This document shows positions 46,202 to 54,731 of a DNA stretch of 64,000 nt, piece after piece (positions within the stretch are counted from its first letter, which is position 1; each line of letters starts with the position of its first letter). Source of the stretch: Alcanivorax sp. S6407 (GTDB lineage: Bacteria; Pseudomonadota; Gammaproteobacteria; Pseudomonadales; Alcanivoracaceae); the NCBI RefSeq assembly GCF_023016115.1, contig NZ_JALKBH010000011.1, positions 1 to 64,000 on the forward strand, read 5' to 3'. A program made the position numbers and the translations under genes. The notes below the pieces were generated by a model, which was not told the origin of the DNA, made no database searches, and worked only from the letters and a program-made list of their open reading frames with translations.

Positions 46202-47926
46202 ATGGACGCTTCAACCGCACCGGTATCTCCCGCCAGCAACAGTTCGCCAGACAACCGCAAGGATCCGGATCTGGCACCGCGGGTACGTATTGGACAGTTC
46301 TCTGACAGTGGCCCCAAGCTACATAATCAGGATGCACTGGCCATGCAGATCCCGGAAGGTGCCCTGCTCCGCACCAAGGGGATTGTGGCAGCACTGGCGG
46401 ACGGCCTGTCCACCGCCGGAGCCGCCCGGGAAGCGGCCGAATCCTGCGTGCTGGGTTTCATTACCGATTACTATTCAACGCCTTCCCTGTGGAGTGTGCC
46501 GCGCTCGGCACAGAAGGTACTTGAAGCATTAAACCGCTGGTTGTGCCGCCAGACCCAGGCCGGTGAAAGCCATTTATGCACACTTTCCCTGCTGATTCTG
46601 CGTTCGCAAACTGCCCACCTTTTCCAGGTGGGCGACTCCAGAATCTGGCGTTTACGCAACGACAAACTGGAATGTTTGACCCGCGATCACAGCCGCAAGA
46701 TTGGTGACAATCGTCAGGTTCTGACCCGGGTGATGGGCGGCGACACCCGCCTGGATGTGGATTACAGCAGTTGCGATGTGCAGGTGGGAGATACCTATCT
46801 ACTGACCAGCGACGGCGTACACGGTTTTCTCAGCCGTTCGCGCATGCAGGGTATTTTGCGCGCCAGCCAGAAGCCGGAACTCTGCGCCCGGACGCTGGTG
46901 GAAGCTGCCCTGGCCAATGGCAGTGACGACAATGTCAGCTGCCAGGTCATGGTGGTAGATGCCTTACCGGATGCCGGTGCTGACGAAGTGCTGCGCCAGC
47001 GCGGGAATCTGCCGCTGCCGCCGCCGCTCAGTCCCGGAGTCAAGGTAGATGGCTTCACTGTGGTTCGCGAACTCTATGCCAGCGTGCGTAGCCACCTTTA
47101 TCTGGTGGAAGATCAAGATGGCGAACGCTCGGTTCTGAAAACCCCTTCAGTCAATCTCGAGGACGATCGCTTTTCACTGGAGCGCTTTGTCATGGAAGGC
47201 TGGGTGGGCAACCGCCTGCGCAACCCTCACCTGCTGCGCTACCTGCCCATTCAGGACAACCCAAGCTGCCTTTACCAGCGGCTGGAGTTTATCGACGGCG
47301 TCACCCTCAAGCGCTGGCTGAAGGATCACCCCGATGCCCCGGTGGAAGAAAAGCTGTATCTGGCAGACCAGTTGCTCAACGGCATTCGCGCCCTGCACCG
47401 GGCCGATGTGATCCACGGCGACCTGAAACCGGAAAACATCATGGTCGACAGCAATGGCCTGGTGCGCATCGTGGATTTCGGCAGCTGTCACTGCCGCGGC
47501 ATGGAACAGGTCAATGCCGGCATTCCCCTTGGCACCCGCGATTACAGCGCGCCGGAACTGGTGGAAGGCAGCCCCCCCTCGGAACAAAGTGATCTGTTCT
47601 CGGTGGGCGTCATCATTCATGAAATGCTCACCGGCGCCCTGCCCTGGCAAGGGCGCTATGAAAAAGCCTCCCACCAGCCGCTGCCGCCACTGCAGGGACT
47701 CAATGCATTTATCCCCTTGTGGATCAACAACGTGTTGCAGATTGTGCTGCAGCGCCAACCCAACCAGCGCTTCGCCGACGCCGCCGAATTCCGCGACGCC
47801 CTGCGCCGACCGGTTCGCAACATAAAAGCGGTCAAGGACAATAGCGTCAACGAGCTGCGAATGTGGAAAGGCGCTTGTATGGTGCTGGTGATGTTGTTGT
47901 TGATTAGCGTCAGCCTGAATCAGTGA
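46202..47926 (+). CDS. PP2C phosphatase / Ser-Thr protein kinase fusion, membrane-anchored
   Basis: A 574-residue protein in three parts. About 28-255 is a PPM/PP2C phosphatase (GPKLHNQDA, AALADGLSTAGAA, SDGVHGFL, NGSDDNVSCQVM). About 285-540 is a Ser/Thr kinase with Lys in SVLKTP, catalytic HGDLKPEN (405-412), DFGS (425-428) and GTRDYSAPEL. The ATP loop lacks the standard glycines (ELYASVRSHLYLV). A final helix (CMVLVMLLLISVSLNQ) anchors it with its catalytic domains in the cytoplasm. The gene sits with nas genes in pseudomonads too, so it may control nitrate uptake or reduction by phosphorylation, which is untested. AAAGGA precedes the start at 46202. Confidence 0.92.
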   Translation: MDASTAPVSPASNSSPDNRKDPDLAPRVRIGQFSDSGPKLHNQDALAMQIPEGALLRTKGIVAALADGLSTAGAAREAAESCVLGFITDYYSTPSLWSVPRSAQKVLEALNRWLCRQTQAGESHLCTLSLLILRSQTAHLFQVGDSRIWRLRNDKLECLTRDHSRKIGDNRQVLTRVMGGDTRLDVDYSSCDVQVGDTYLLTSDGVHGFLSRSRMQGILRASQKPELCARTLVEAALANGSDDNVSCQVMVVDALPDAGADEVLRQRGNLPLPPPLSPGVKVDGFTVVRELYASVRSHLYLVEDQDGERSVLKTPSVNLEDDRFSLERFVMEGWVGNRLRNPHLLRYLPIQDNPSCLYQRLEFIDGVTLKRWLKDHPDAPVEEKLYLADQLLNGIRALHRADVIHGDLKPENIMVDSNGLVRIVDFGSCHCRGMEQVNAGIPLGTRDYSAPELVEGSPPSEQSDLFSVGVIIHEMLTGALPWQGRYEKASHQPLPPLQGLNAFIPLWINNVLQIVLQRQPNQRFADAAEFRDALRRPVRNIKAVKDNSVNELRMWKGACMVLVMLLLISVSLNQ

Positions 47927-47962
47927 ACAGTTGCGCGAGCAACGCCGTGCATCTTGAAACGT

Positions 47963-47997
47963 ATGAGGCCGCGCCCAAACTTTGGGCGCGGCCTCAT
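47963..47997. terminator. 17-bp perfect-stem palindrome between convergent genes
   Basis: ATGAGGCCGCGCCCAAA pairs with TTTGGGCGCGGCCTCAT around a single C, an almost perfect 35-bp palindrome. It lies 37 bp after the kinase gene stop and 62 bp before the end of the convergent DUF1285 gene, so it likely terminates both. A T-run is weak on both sides. Confidence 0.75.
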
Positions 47998-48032
47998 GCG
48001 TTTAAGACCCTAAAGTCGCTTTTCGCGACGCT

Positions 48033-48060
48033 GTTAACTATTCACTGTTAACTGTTAACT
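48033..48060. repeat. GTTAACT heptamer array at DUF1285 stop codon
   Basis: GTTAACT ATTCACT GTTAACT GTTAACT in strict 7-bp register. The last unit runs into the stop codon of the DUF1285 gene (TAG, 48059-48061 on the minus strand), so array and gene end overlap. Confidence 0.9.
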
Positions 48061-48598
48061 ATTCCAGAGCCCCCAACTCAAACCCCACCCCTCCACTCTC
48101 AACCACCAACCGTCCATCCTCTTCCCTTCCCCAGTCAATCAGCTGGTAAAAGGCACTGCGGCCAATCAGGGCGTCAAGGTTCTTGCGCACGGTAATGTAG
48201 GGGGACGGTTCGCCGCTGTGCGGATCGGTTTCAACCCGGATAGGGTGTTCGGCGGAGGCCACCACATGGCTGCCCACATTGGTGGTGAAAACCAGTTTGC
48301 CATCCACCTGCTGCACTTCGCCGGCGACGAAGGGAGCATCGTCAACCTGGATGCGCAGTTTTTCCACTGGAGTGATCAGGAAATAGTCTTCCCCTTCACG
48401 CAACAGGATGGTGGAAAACAGCGCCACCATCCGTTCGCGCTCAATGGGCGAGCCCTCATAGAACCAGGTACCATCGCGGGCAATGCGCATGTCGATATCC
48501 GCATGTCGCTCCGGCTTCCATTCCTCCACCGGCGGCAGCCCCTGTTCATCCCTGTCGGCCTTTTCCAGCAGGGAGAACAGATCATCAGTACGACTCAT
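48059..48598 (-). CDS. DUF1285 domain-containing protein
   Basis: A 179-residue soluble protein of the DUF1285 family, beta-rich, with DIDMRIARDGTWFYEGSPIE (about 34-53), FSTILLREGEDYFLITPVEK and PYITVRKNLDALIGRSAFYQL. No function is established for the family. It overlaps the upstream TetR gene by 4 bp, so they form one transcript, though nothing shows a shared role. Confidence 0.9.
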   Translation of the reverse strand: MSRTDDLFSLLEKADRDEQGLPPVEEWKPERHADIDMRIARDGTWFYEGSPIERERMVALFSTILLREGEDYFLITPVEKLRIQVDDAPFVAGEVQQVDGKLVFTTNVGSHVVASAEHPIRVETDPHSGEPSPYITVRKNLDALIGRSAFYQLIDWGREEDGRLVVESGGVGFELGALE

Positions 48599-49230
48599 CG
48601 CGGGCCCCGCTGCCCCTTGTTGCCCATGCGGATGCCGATTTCGATAAGGAAATCGAGAAAGTCTTCCTTGTCATCGATCAGGCGCTTGTAGAACGGGGAT
48701 TCCATCAATGCCACCGCCCCATGGGCCAGCGCCCAGGCGGAGCAGATGTGATAGATCGGTGGCACGTCTTCCAGCGAGCCTTCTGCCATCCGCGCTTCCA
48801 CGATCTCGGTGAGACGGGCGAAGTTGGCCTCACGGATGCTGTGCAATTTTTCCACCAGCTCCGGCAGCGCATGATCCTTGATCACCTTGTTCTCGAGACG
48901 ATCGAACAGCTGATAGCGCTTGGGGTCAGAAATGCGGAAGCGGAAGTATTCCCGCACCAGCCTCTCCTTGTTGTCCGCATCCGAGATCTGCTTGAACACC
49001 TCCGCCAGGTCCTCTTCATAGCGGATCATCAACAGCAGGTAGATCTCGTTCTTGGTTTCGAAGTGCTTGTAGATGGTGCCCTTGCCGATGCCTACCCGGT
49101 CAGCAATCATCTCTACAGTCACCCGGTCTTCGCCTTCCTCCAGAAACAGTTCCAGAGCAGCATCCAGAATCTGGCGTTCACGCTGACGAAATTCCTGCGC
49201 TTTGCGCGTGGCCTTTTCCAGGTCACCCAT
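48595..49230 (-). CDS. TetR/AcrR family transcriptional regulator
   Basis: A 211-residue regulator. The N-terminal TetR helix-turn-helix (RQILDAALELFLEEGEDRVT, then MIADRVGIGKGTIYKHFETK) spans about 17-65; the rest is a helical ligand domain. AAGGAG sits upstream of the ATG at 49230, preferred to an ATG at 49260. It is divergent from an aminotransferase gene across about 210 bp. An inverted CGTAT...ATACG pair in that gap (49336-49360) could be its operator, weak evidence. Confidence 0.92.
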   Translation of the reverse strand: MGDLEKATRKAQEFRQRERQILDAALELFLEEGEDRVTVEMIADRVGIGKGTIYKHFETKNEIYLLLMIRYEEDLAEVFKQISDADNKERLVREYFRFRISDPKRYQLFDRLENKVIKDHALPELVEKLHSIREANFARLTEIVEARMAEGSLEDVPPIYHICSAWALAHGAVALMESPFYKRLIDDKEDFLDFLIEIGIRMGNKGQRGPR

Positions 49231-49443
49231 CCATATCTCCTTGAGATCAACAGGGCGCATCGCCCCGAAACCATCCCGGTTCAGGCGGCCCTGGGCTGCC
49301 TGGCATCATCCGGTGTTCTGCAGTCACAATTCTAACGTATTCCGATTTGGTGCGCATACGACAGCGGCGGATTACGATCAATCTGTTTACCCGGCGCGAA
49401 GGCCGGTAGCATGGCCCCATCGATTTGTTCGCCAGGAGTCACC

Positions 49444-50565
49444 ATGAACACCTCCATCCCGGATCATCCTGACTTTCCTCAGCAGGAAGACCTTATCTAC
49501 CTTAATCATGCTGCGGTGGCGCCTTGGCCAGAACGGACCCGACAGGCTGTGCATGCTTTCGCCGATGCCAATTGCCATGTTGGAGCACGGGACTATCCGC
49601 AGTGGCTCAAGGTCGAACAGCGTTTGCGCGACCGTCTCGCCTGGCTCATTGGCGGCGTCAACCGCGACGAAATTGCCCTGTTGAAAAACACCTCGGAAGG
49701 CCTTTCCGTGATTGCCCAGGGACTGCGCTGGCAACCGGGCGACCAGATCATCATCAGCGACCAGGAGTTTCCGTCCAACCGCATTCCCTGGCAGGCATTG
49801 GCAGATCAGGGCGTGGAGGTCATCGAAGTCTGCCTCGACAACGACGATCCGGAACAGGCGGTGATAGATGCAATGGGCGAGCGCACCCGGCTCGTCTCAC
49901 TCTCTGCCGTGCAATACGGTACCGGGCTGCTGATGAATATGGCGCGAATAGGCAAGGCCTGCCGTGATCGCGACATCCTGTTCTGTGTGGATGCCATCCA
50001 GATTCTTGGTGCCCTGCCCTTTGATGCTGAAGCCGCCTGCGCGGATTTCGTGGTGGCTGATGGCCATAAATGGATGCTCGGCCCGGAGGGGCTCGCCCTG
50101 TTTTACTGCCGTCACGAGCTGCAATCCCGGCTCATCCTGCGCCAACACGGCTGGCACATGATTGCCAATGCCGGTGACTACAGCCAGACGGACTGGCAGG
50201 TAGCAGATAATGCCAAACGGTTTGAATGCGGCAGTCCCAACATGCTCGGGGCCCATGCCCTGGACGCCTCTTTGTCCTTGCTGCAGGACACCGGCATGGA
50301 GGCAGTAGAAGCGGCCTTGCAGGAACGCATTCAATACCTGATTGACGGACTGCTACGCCACGGGGCCACCCTGCTCAGCCCAGTGGATGAGGAGAAACGC
50401 GCCGGGATCGTAACTTTTGTACTACCTGATGAAGCTCCCAGTGATACTTTTCAGCGACTCAAGCGGCAGGGCGTGGTCTGTGCAGAACGAGGTGGCGGGA
50501 TCCGCTTCTCGCCCCACTTTTATACGGCATATTCGGTCATCGACCGGGCGCTGGCCCTGTTGTAA
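49444..50565 (+). CDS. PLP-dependent aminotransferase class V
   Basis: A 373-residue class V aminotransferase / cysteine desulfurase-like protein. YLNHAAVAPWP near the N-terminus, NTSEGLSVIAQGL, and the PLP lysine in DGHKWMLGPEG (about residue 206) are present. ERGGGIRFSPHFYT is the C-terminal substrate block. No desulfurase Cys motif is evident, so a role as aminotransferase or lyase is as likely. The start at 49444 follows AGGAG. It may be a target of the divergent TetR regulator. Confidence 0.88.
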   Translation: MNTSIPDHPDFPQQEDLIYLNHAAVAPWPERTRQAVHAFADANCHVGARDYPQWLKVEQRLRDRLAWLIGGVNRDEIALLKNTSEGLSVIAQGLRWQPGDQIIISDQEFPSNRIPWQALADQGVEVIEVCLDNDDPEQAVIDAMGERTRLVSLSAVQYGTGLLMNMARIGKACRDRDILFCVDAIQILGALPFDAEAACADFVVADGHKWMLGPEGLALFYCRHELQSRLILRQHGWHMIANAGDYSQTDWQVADNAKRFECGSPNMLGAHALDASLSLLQDTGMEAVEAALQERIQYLIDGLLRHGATLLSPVDEEKRAGIVTFVLPDEAPSDTFQRLKRQGVVCAERGGGIRFSPHFYTAYSVIDRALALL

Positions 50566-50606
50566 GCTGCTTTCATTCTGTAACAAACCATGAACAGCGA
50601 GCGTCA

Positions 50607-51458
50607 ATGAGCAAACAGCGGGCGGTGTATGAATGGTGCTGTAGACAACTGCAGCGCGATGAAAGTCACAGCGGTCAGCCCAGTGCCGACCTGGATAGCC
50701 TGCGCACTGTTATCCGCTCCTGCGATGTGTTGCTGGTTTCCGGCCACAGCAGTCTCGATCGTACCTTCAAGGTGATCGGCGACAGCCGCTATGCGCGGGC
50801 AGTTCTGTATGTAGGACGACTGCACGATGTGGCAGATCCCGCTCTGCGCGCCCTGCTGGCTGACTACACCCCTTGCGAACCGGACACCCAACTGGTGATT
50901 GATGCCAGTCTCGAGCGAGGCCTGATCGTGGAGCCATTATCCGCTCTGGAAGGTCGTCAGTTACGGGTCTGCCGGGCTCAGGGCCTGAGCGACAATGAAG
51001 CCCAGGATGTGCTGCGCTATGCAATCAGCCGTATCGGCGCCGGCGGCGGCCGTTCCTGGGCAGCCTTGAGCCTGATGGCCCTGGTGCCCTGGCGCTGGAT
51101 GCCGCTACGTTGGCGCTCGGCCATTTACCGTCGCTGGGCCGGAGAATTGATCAAGGCACTGAGCGGCACCGTGATTTCCGATGCCTTCAGCTTTGTGCAA
51201 TTCCCGGTGCTACCTCTGGTAAAGGAGGATGGGGCCGGTGCCCGCCTGCTTCGCCTGCAACCGCGGGCGGTGACCGCCGCAGACTTCGACCATTCGCCCT
51301 ATTTTGAAATCATCAAGGCGCCGTTCCAGCTGGGCGCCGTCCCCAAGGGGATGGATGCGGTTCCCTGGACAGGGAACCAGGGAGCGCTGGCACCGGAGCG
51401 CCAGCGACATCTGTCACTGGTGGAACCGCCGGCGAGCGGCTCCCCCCACCAGCAGTAG
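50607..51458 (+). CDS. YiiX-like permuted papain-fold protein, catalytic residues apparently lost
   Basis: A 283-residue protein that looks like the YiiX/YaeF permuted NlpC/P60 group. The opening CDVLLVSGHSSLDRTFKVIG (about 38-57) and ARAVLYVGRL match the family fold, and VIDASLERGLIVEPLSAL is the next block. Family members have His where this has Ala (YARAVLYVG), Glu where this has Asp (VIDAS), and Cys where this has Ser (ISDAFSFVQF). If the alignment is right it is an inactive relative. Alignment by eye only. Its last 45 bp overlap the end of the convergent protease gene. Confidence 0.6.
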   Translation: MSKQRAVYEWCCRQLQRDESHSGQPSADLDSLRTVIRSCDVLLVSGHSSLDRTFKVIGDSRYARAVLYVGRLHDVADPALRALLADYTPCEPDTQLVIDASLERGLIVEPLSALEGRQLRVCRAQGLSDNEAQDVLRYAISRIGAGGGRSWAALSLMALVPWRWMPLRWRSAIYRRWAGELIKALSGTVISDAFSFVQFPVLPLVKEDGAGARLLRLQPRAVTAADFDHSPYFEIIKAPFQLGAVPKGMDAVPWTGNQGALAPERQRHLSLVEPPASGSPHQQ

Positions 51459-53066
51459 TACCACCAGCCCTGACAGGGCACCGCCACCGCCACCGCTATC
51501 AGACGCAACTGCAGTACTGCTGGAGGAGCTGTTACTCACCACGCTACGAGCCAGCGCCGGGTAGCTGGCGGCCTGGGTATCTCCGGCAGGGAAATCGCCG
51601 TTGTCGGTCCACACCTTCACTGACACCACACCATTGCCACTGCCTTCCATCACCAGCTTCTGCACGGCCTCCTGGCCCGGAGCCAGATCACCCAGTCCAC
51701 ACTGCACCAGAGATGAACCGTAACAGTCATCCGGCACCTGCGCCTGCCAGCCACTGGGCATCTGGAAGCCCAGACGGACTCTGGCCGCCGCCCTGTGGGT
51801 GGCTTGATTCTCTACCCGCGCAGTCATCACCACACTGCCATCAGAACGACGCTGACTGGACACGTTGAGGACCACATCCGGCTGGTCGCTAAAGACCAGC
51901 TTGAAGCTCTCAGAAGGTACGTTGAAGTAGTCGTAGCCATCGCTGGACGGGCGCACATCCACTTTGCCGGCCCATTCCTGACCACTATTGGCCAGCTTCA
52001 GGGTGATAGCTCCGAGGTCATCGCCCACGTAAAGATTCTTGCCGCCGGAACAGCGTGTTTGATCACTCCCTTCCGCCACACACTTGAGCCCGGTGACGGA
52101 CACATCCAGTCCCGGTGCATGGTAGATGGTGAGGCCCACATTGGTGGCGGTGTTCAGCACACTGCGATTCACCAGTCCGGCATTAAGGGTCACGGTGGTA
52201 CCCGGTGCCTGATATTGACTGGCAGGCAGCCCCACGGTTTCCAGATCCACCAGCAGACCGGAAGTGGCACTTTCCAGCCAGTCCAGGTAGCTGTCGATAC
52301 GGGTATAGACGGCGGGAACCCCATTGGTGGCACAGGTTTCGTGACCGTAGCTGGTAATACCCACCAGCCACTGCTGGCCGTCCTGGCTGTAAATCAGCGG
52401 GCCGCCACTGTCACCGCGGCAAGTGTCCTGGGCGAGGGGCGCCGGGTCCATCTCACCGGCACAGATCTGGCCGCTCCACAACTGACTCCATTGACTGGCG
52501 CAGTAGCTATCGGAGACGTAATCCAGTTGTACTTCCTGCAGGGTATCGGAGAGCTGGAGGGTGTTATTGCTGGTATAGCCCCAGCCCAGAGCCAGCAGGG
52601 ACTCTTTCGGGTTGGCGGCGATATCCTTGGTAACCGCCGACTTGGCCAGATCCATGGTTTCCAGCTGACTGGCCGTACCCAGACGCAACAAGGCAATGTC
52701 GTTGTGGTAGTTGTCGGAGCGGTAGTAAGGATGAACCAGCACCGCACTCACCGAGTGTTTCTCCATGGCAGTACCCAGGCGGTTGGTCCCGCCAAGGGAA
52801 ACAAACAGCACATTGGGAGCCACCTGCTGCCCTTCTGCCACCACACAGTGTGCCGCTGTTACTACCCACTGAGGTGCGATAAGTGTACCCCCGCACAGGG
52901 TTGCAGCTTCTGACTGATTGCCGGAACGGCTGATTTCCACTTCGGCCATCCACGGCCTTGCAGTCGTTACGTCCTGTCCCCCGATGATTCGGGGCTGAGC
53001 TTCAAAAGCCGATACCGTCTGAACGAGCCCCGCACAGAAACACAGAACCAACATCAAACGATACAT
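51414..53066 (-). CDS. secreted trypsin-like serine protease with GlyGly-CTERM
   Basis: A 550-residue S1 protease. A signal peptide (MYRLMLVLCFCAGLVQTVSA) is followed by RIIGGQDV, the zymogen cleavage site. The triad is His in VVTAAHC, Asp in HNDIALLRLG and Ser in CRGDSGGPL, with Cys pairs for disulfides. About 290-510 are beta-sandwich-type domains. The C-terminus has a Ser-rich linker, GGGGGALSGLVVLLLVGGAA and RRR, a GlyGly-CTERM sorting signal cut by rhombosortase after type II secretion. The start at 53066 follows AAGGG; an earlier ATG at 53099 is rejected. The gene overlaps the convergent upstream-located gene end by 45 bp. Confidence 0.93.
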   Translation of the reverse strand: MYRLMLVLCFCAGLVQTVSAFEAQPRIIGGQDVTTARPWMAEVEISRSGNQSEAATLCGGTLIAPQWVVTAAHCVVAEGQQVAPNVLFVSLGGTNRLGTAMEKHSVSAVLVHPYYRSDNYHNDIALLRLGTASQLETMDLAKSAVTKDIAANPKESLLALGWGYTSNNTLQLSDTLQEVQLDYVSDSYCASQWSQLWSGQICAGEMDPAPLAQDTCRGDSGGPLIYSQDGQQWLVGITSYGHETCATNGVPAVYTRIDSYLDWLESATSGLLVDLETVGLPASQYQAPGTTVTLNAGLVNRSVLNTATNVGLTIYHAPGLDVSVTGLKCVAEGSDQTRCSGGKNLYVGDDLGAITLKLANSGQEWAGKVDVRPSSDGYDYFNVPSESFKLVFSDQPDVVLNVSSQRRSDGSVVMTARVENQATHRAAARVRLGFQMPSGWQAQVPDDCYGSSLVQCGLGDLAPGQEAVQKLVMEGSGNGVVSVKVWTDNGDFPAGDTQAASYPALARSVVSNSSSSSTAVASDSGGGGGALSGLVVLLLVGGAARRRFHQ

Positions 53067-53411
53067 ATAGATACCCTTGTCTACGAATAAGATACACAAG
53101 GATACTAACCAACTAACGACAAAGTACTATGTGACTCAGTTCAGGTATTAGTAAGCTGATAAAAAATCATTAGCAAAAATGAGCAATGACCAGCAAGTCA
53201 GCGTAGTTTCCTAACAACTTTGCTGCATATGCGTTTATTTTTGACGAAGATTGATACACAAAGAATTGCTTACACGAAAAGACTACTCAGGATCTGTAGC
53301 CTGGCGAAAACCCATCAGGCACACGCGAAGGCAGCACCACATTGGAATGGTCCCGGCCACGGGAAAATGAATCAGGAGAGCAGCCGCCTGCAACCAGGCG
53401 GCGGAAGGAGA
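53067..53411. other. intergenic, protease promoter region
   Basis: A 345-bp A/T-rich gap. It has no gene. A hairpin GCCGCCTG-CAAC-CAGGCGGC (about 53383-53402) lies just after the rmuC stop and may terminate that operon, although no T-run follows. 53090-53230 (AT-rich) likely contains the protease promoter, but no clear boxes are assigned. Confidence 0.5.
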
Positions 53412-54731
53412 TCAGGAGGAGGTGTCGTCGGAATCGTCGTCGGCGCGGGGCAAGGCCCGCCGGGCCTTGGCACCCAGGTCTACCAGCTGGTTTGCCTGTC
53501 GCAAAAGGTTGCCACGGCCCTGGGTAAGCCGGTTATGGGTGGTTTCCCAGGCACTGTGGGCCTTTTCCAGCTTGTCACCCAGATCACCGAGGGATTCATC
53601 AATCAGGGATACCTGATCACAGATCTTGCCGGCCCGGTCAGCAATATCCAGAGCATTGCGATTCTGGTACTCATAGCGCCAGATATTCTGGATGGTGCGC
53701 AAGGTCACCAGCAGCGTGGTAGGGCTTACCAAAACGATATTGCGGGCAAAGGCGTCGGTATAGAGCGTGGAGTCCTGCTCCATGGCCACCATGAACGCCC
53801 CCTCGATGGGGATGAACAACAGCACGAAGTCCAGACTCTCGATGCCCTCAAGGCCACTGTAGTCCTTGATATCCAGCCCCTTGATATGACTTCGCAGGGA
53901 CGCCAGATGTTCACGCAGGGCCTGCTCGCGCTCTTCCTGGGTGGTCGCCGATGACAGGCGCTCATAGGCCAGCAGGGACACCTTGGCATCCACCACCACA
54001 TCCTTGTTTTCCGGCAACCGCACAATGGCATCCGGCAAGCGGCGCTGGCCGCTTTCGGCCTTGAAGGCCACCTGGGTTTCATACTCCCGCCCGCGGGTCA
54101 GCCCGGAAGACTCCAGCACCCGCTCAAGGATCATTTCACCCCAGTTACCCTGGGTCTTTACCTGCCCCTTGAGGGCATCAGTAAGGTTTTTGGCATCCTC
54201 ATGCATCTGCTGATTGAGCCCCTTGAGCTGACTCAACTGCTCCATCAGGGTCGCCTGGGTTCGCGTCTCATCACTGTGGATCTGGTCCACCCGGCGGCGA
54301 AAGTCGGTGAGCTGCTCACGGAACGGCTTCAGCACCCCATCCAGTCCCTGATGCTGCTGCTCCTGCAACTGCTTGCTGCGCTGCTCGAAGATCTTCGCTG
54401 ACAGGTTCTCGAACTCCTGTTTGAGCAATTCACGGCTCTTTTCGGCAAAGGCCAGCTTCTCTTCCTGCCCCGCCAATCGCTCTTCCAACCGCGCCCTCTC
54501 AGCCGACAGTTGCCGGGCATGGCTTTCCGCCTCCCGTTGTTGACGGCTTGCCACCTCCAGCTGGTCACGCAGCAACGGCAACTGGGCCAGCGGCTCGCGT
54601 AGCTGGTGCTTTTCTTCCTGCCATTGCATGGCGAGCTGCCCTTGCCGGCGGCGCTCCAGCAGCCACACCAGCAATGCCGCCAGGACAGCGCCGCCAAACG
54701 CGGCCAGAGCAGGTATCAGGTAAGGATTCAT
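53412..54731 (-). CDS. rmuC: DNA recombination protein RmuC
   Basis: A 439-residue RmuC. An N-terminal membrane helix (LIPALAAFGGAVLAALLVWL) is followed by a long coiled coil (about 30-170) and the RmuC domain (LKGQVKTQGNWGEMILERVL, LPENKDVVVDAKVSLLAYER, FIPIEGAFMVAMEQD). The protein limits certain recombination events between short repeats; its exact reaction is not settled and it resembles nucleases structurally. Its start overlaps the tatD stop by 4 bp. Confidence 0.95.
   Translation of the reverse strand: MNPYLIPALAAFGGAVLAALLVWLLERRRQGQLAMQWQEEKHQLREPLAQLPLLRDQLEVASRQQREAESHARQLSAERARLEERLAGQEEKLAFAEKSRELLKQEFENLSAKIFEQRSKQLQEQQHQGLDGVLKPFREQLTDFRRRVDQIHSDETRTQATLMEQLSQLKGLNQQMHEDAKNLTDALKGQVKTQGNWGEMILERVLESSGLTRGREYETQVAFKAESGQRRLPDAIVRLPENKDVVVDAKVSLLAYERLSSATTQEEREQALREHLASLRSHIKGLDIKDYSGLEGIESLDFVLLFIPIEGAFMVAMEQDSTLYTDAFARNIVLVSPTTLLVTLRTIQNIWRYEYQNRNALDIADRAGKICDQVSLIDESLGDLGDKLEKAHSAWETTHNRLTQGRGNLLRQANQLVDLGAKARRALPRADDDSDDTSS

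Noticed and set aside
49336-49360. TetR operator CGTAT-N15-ATACG
   Set aside because: Five-base arms with a long spacer are too weak to list as a site; noted only in the TetR entry.
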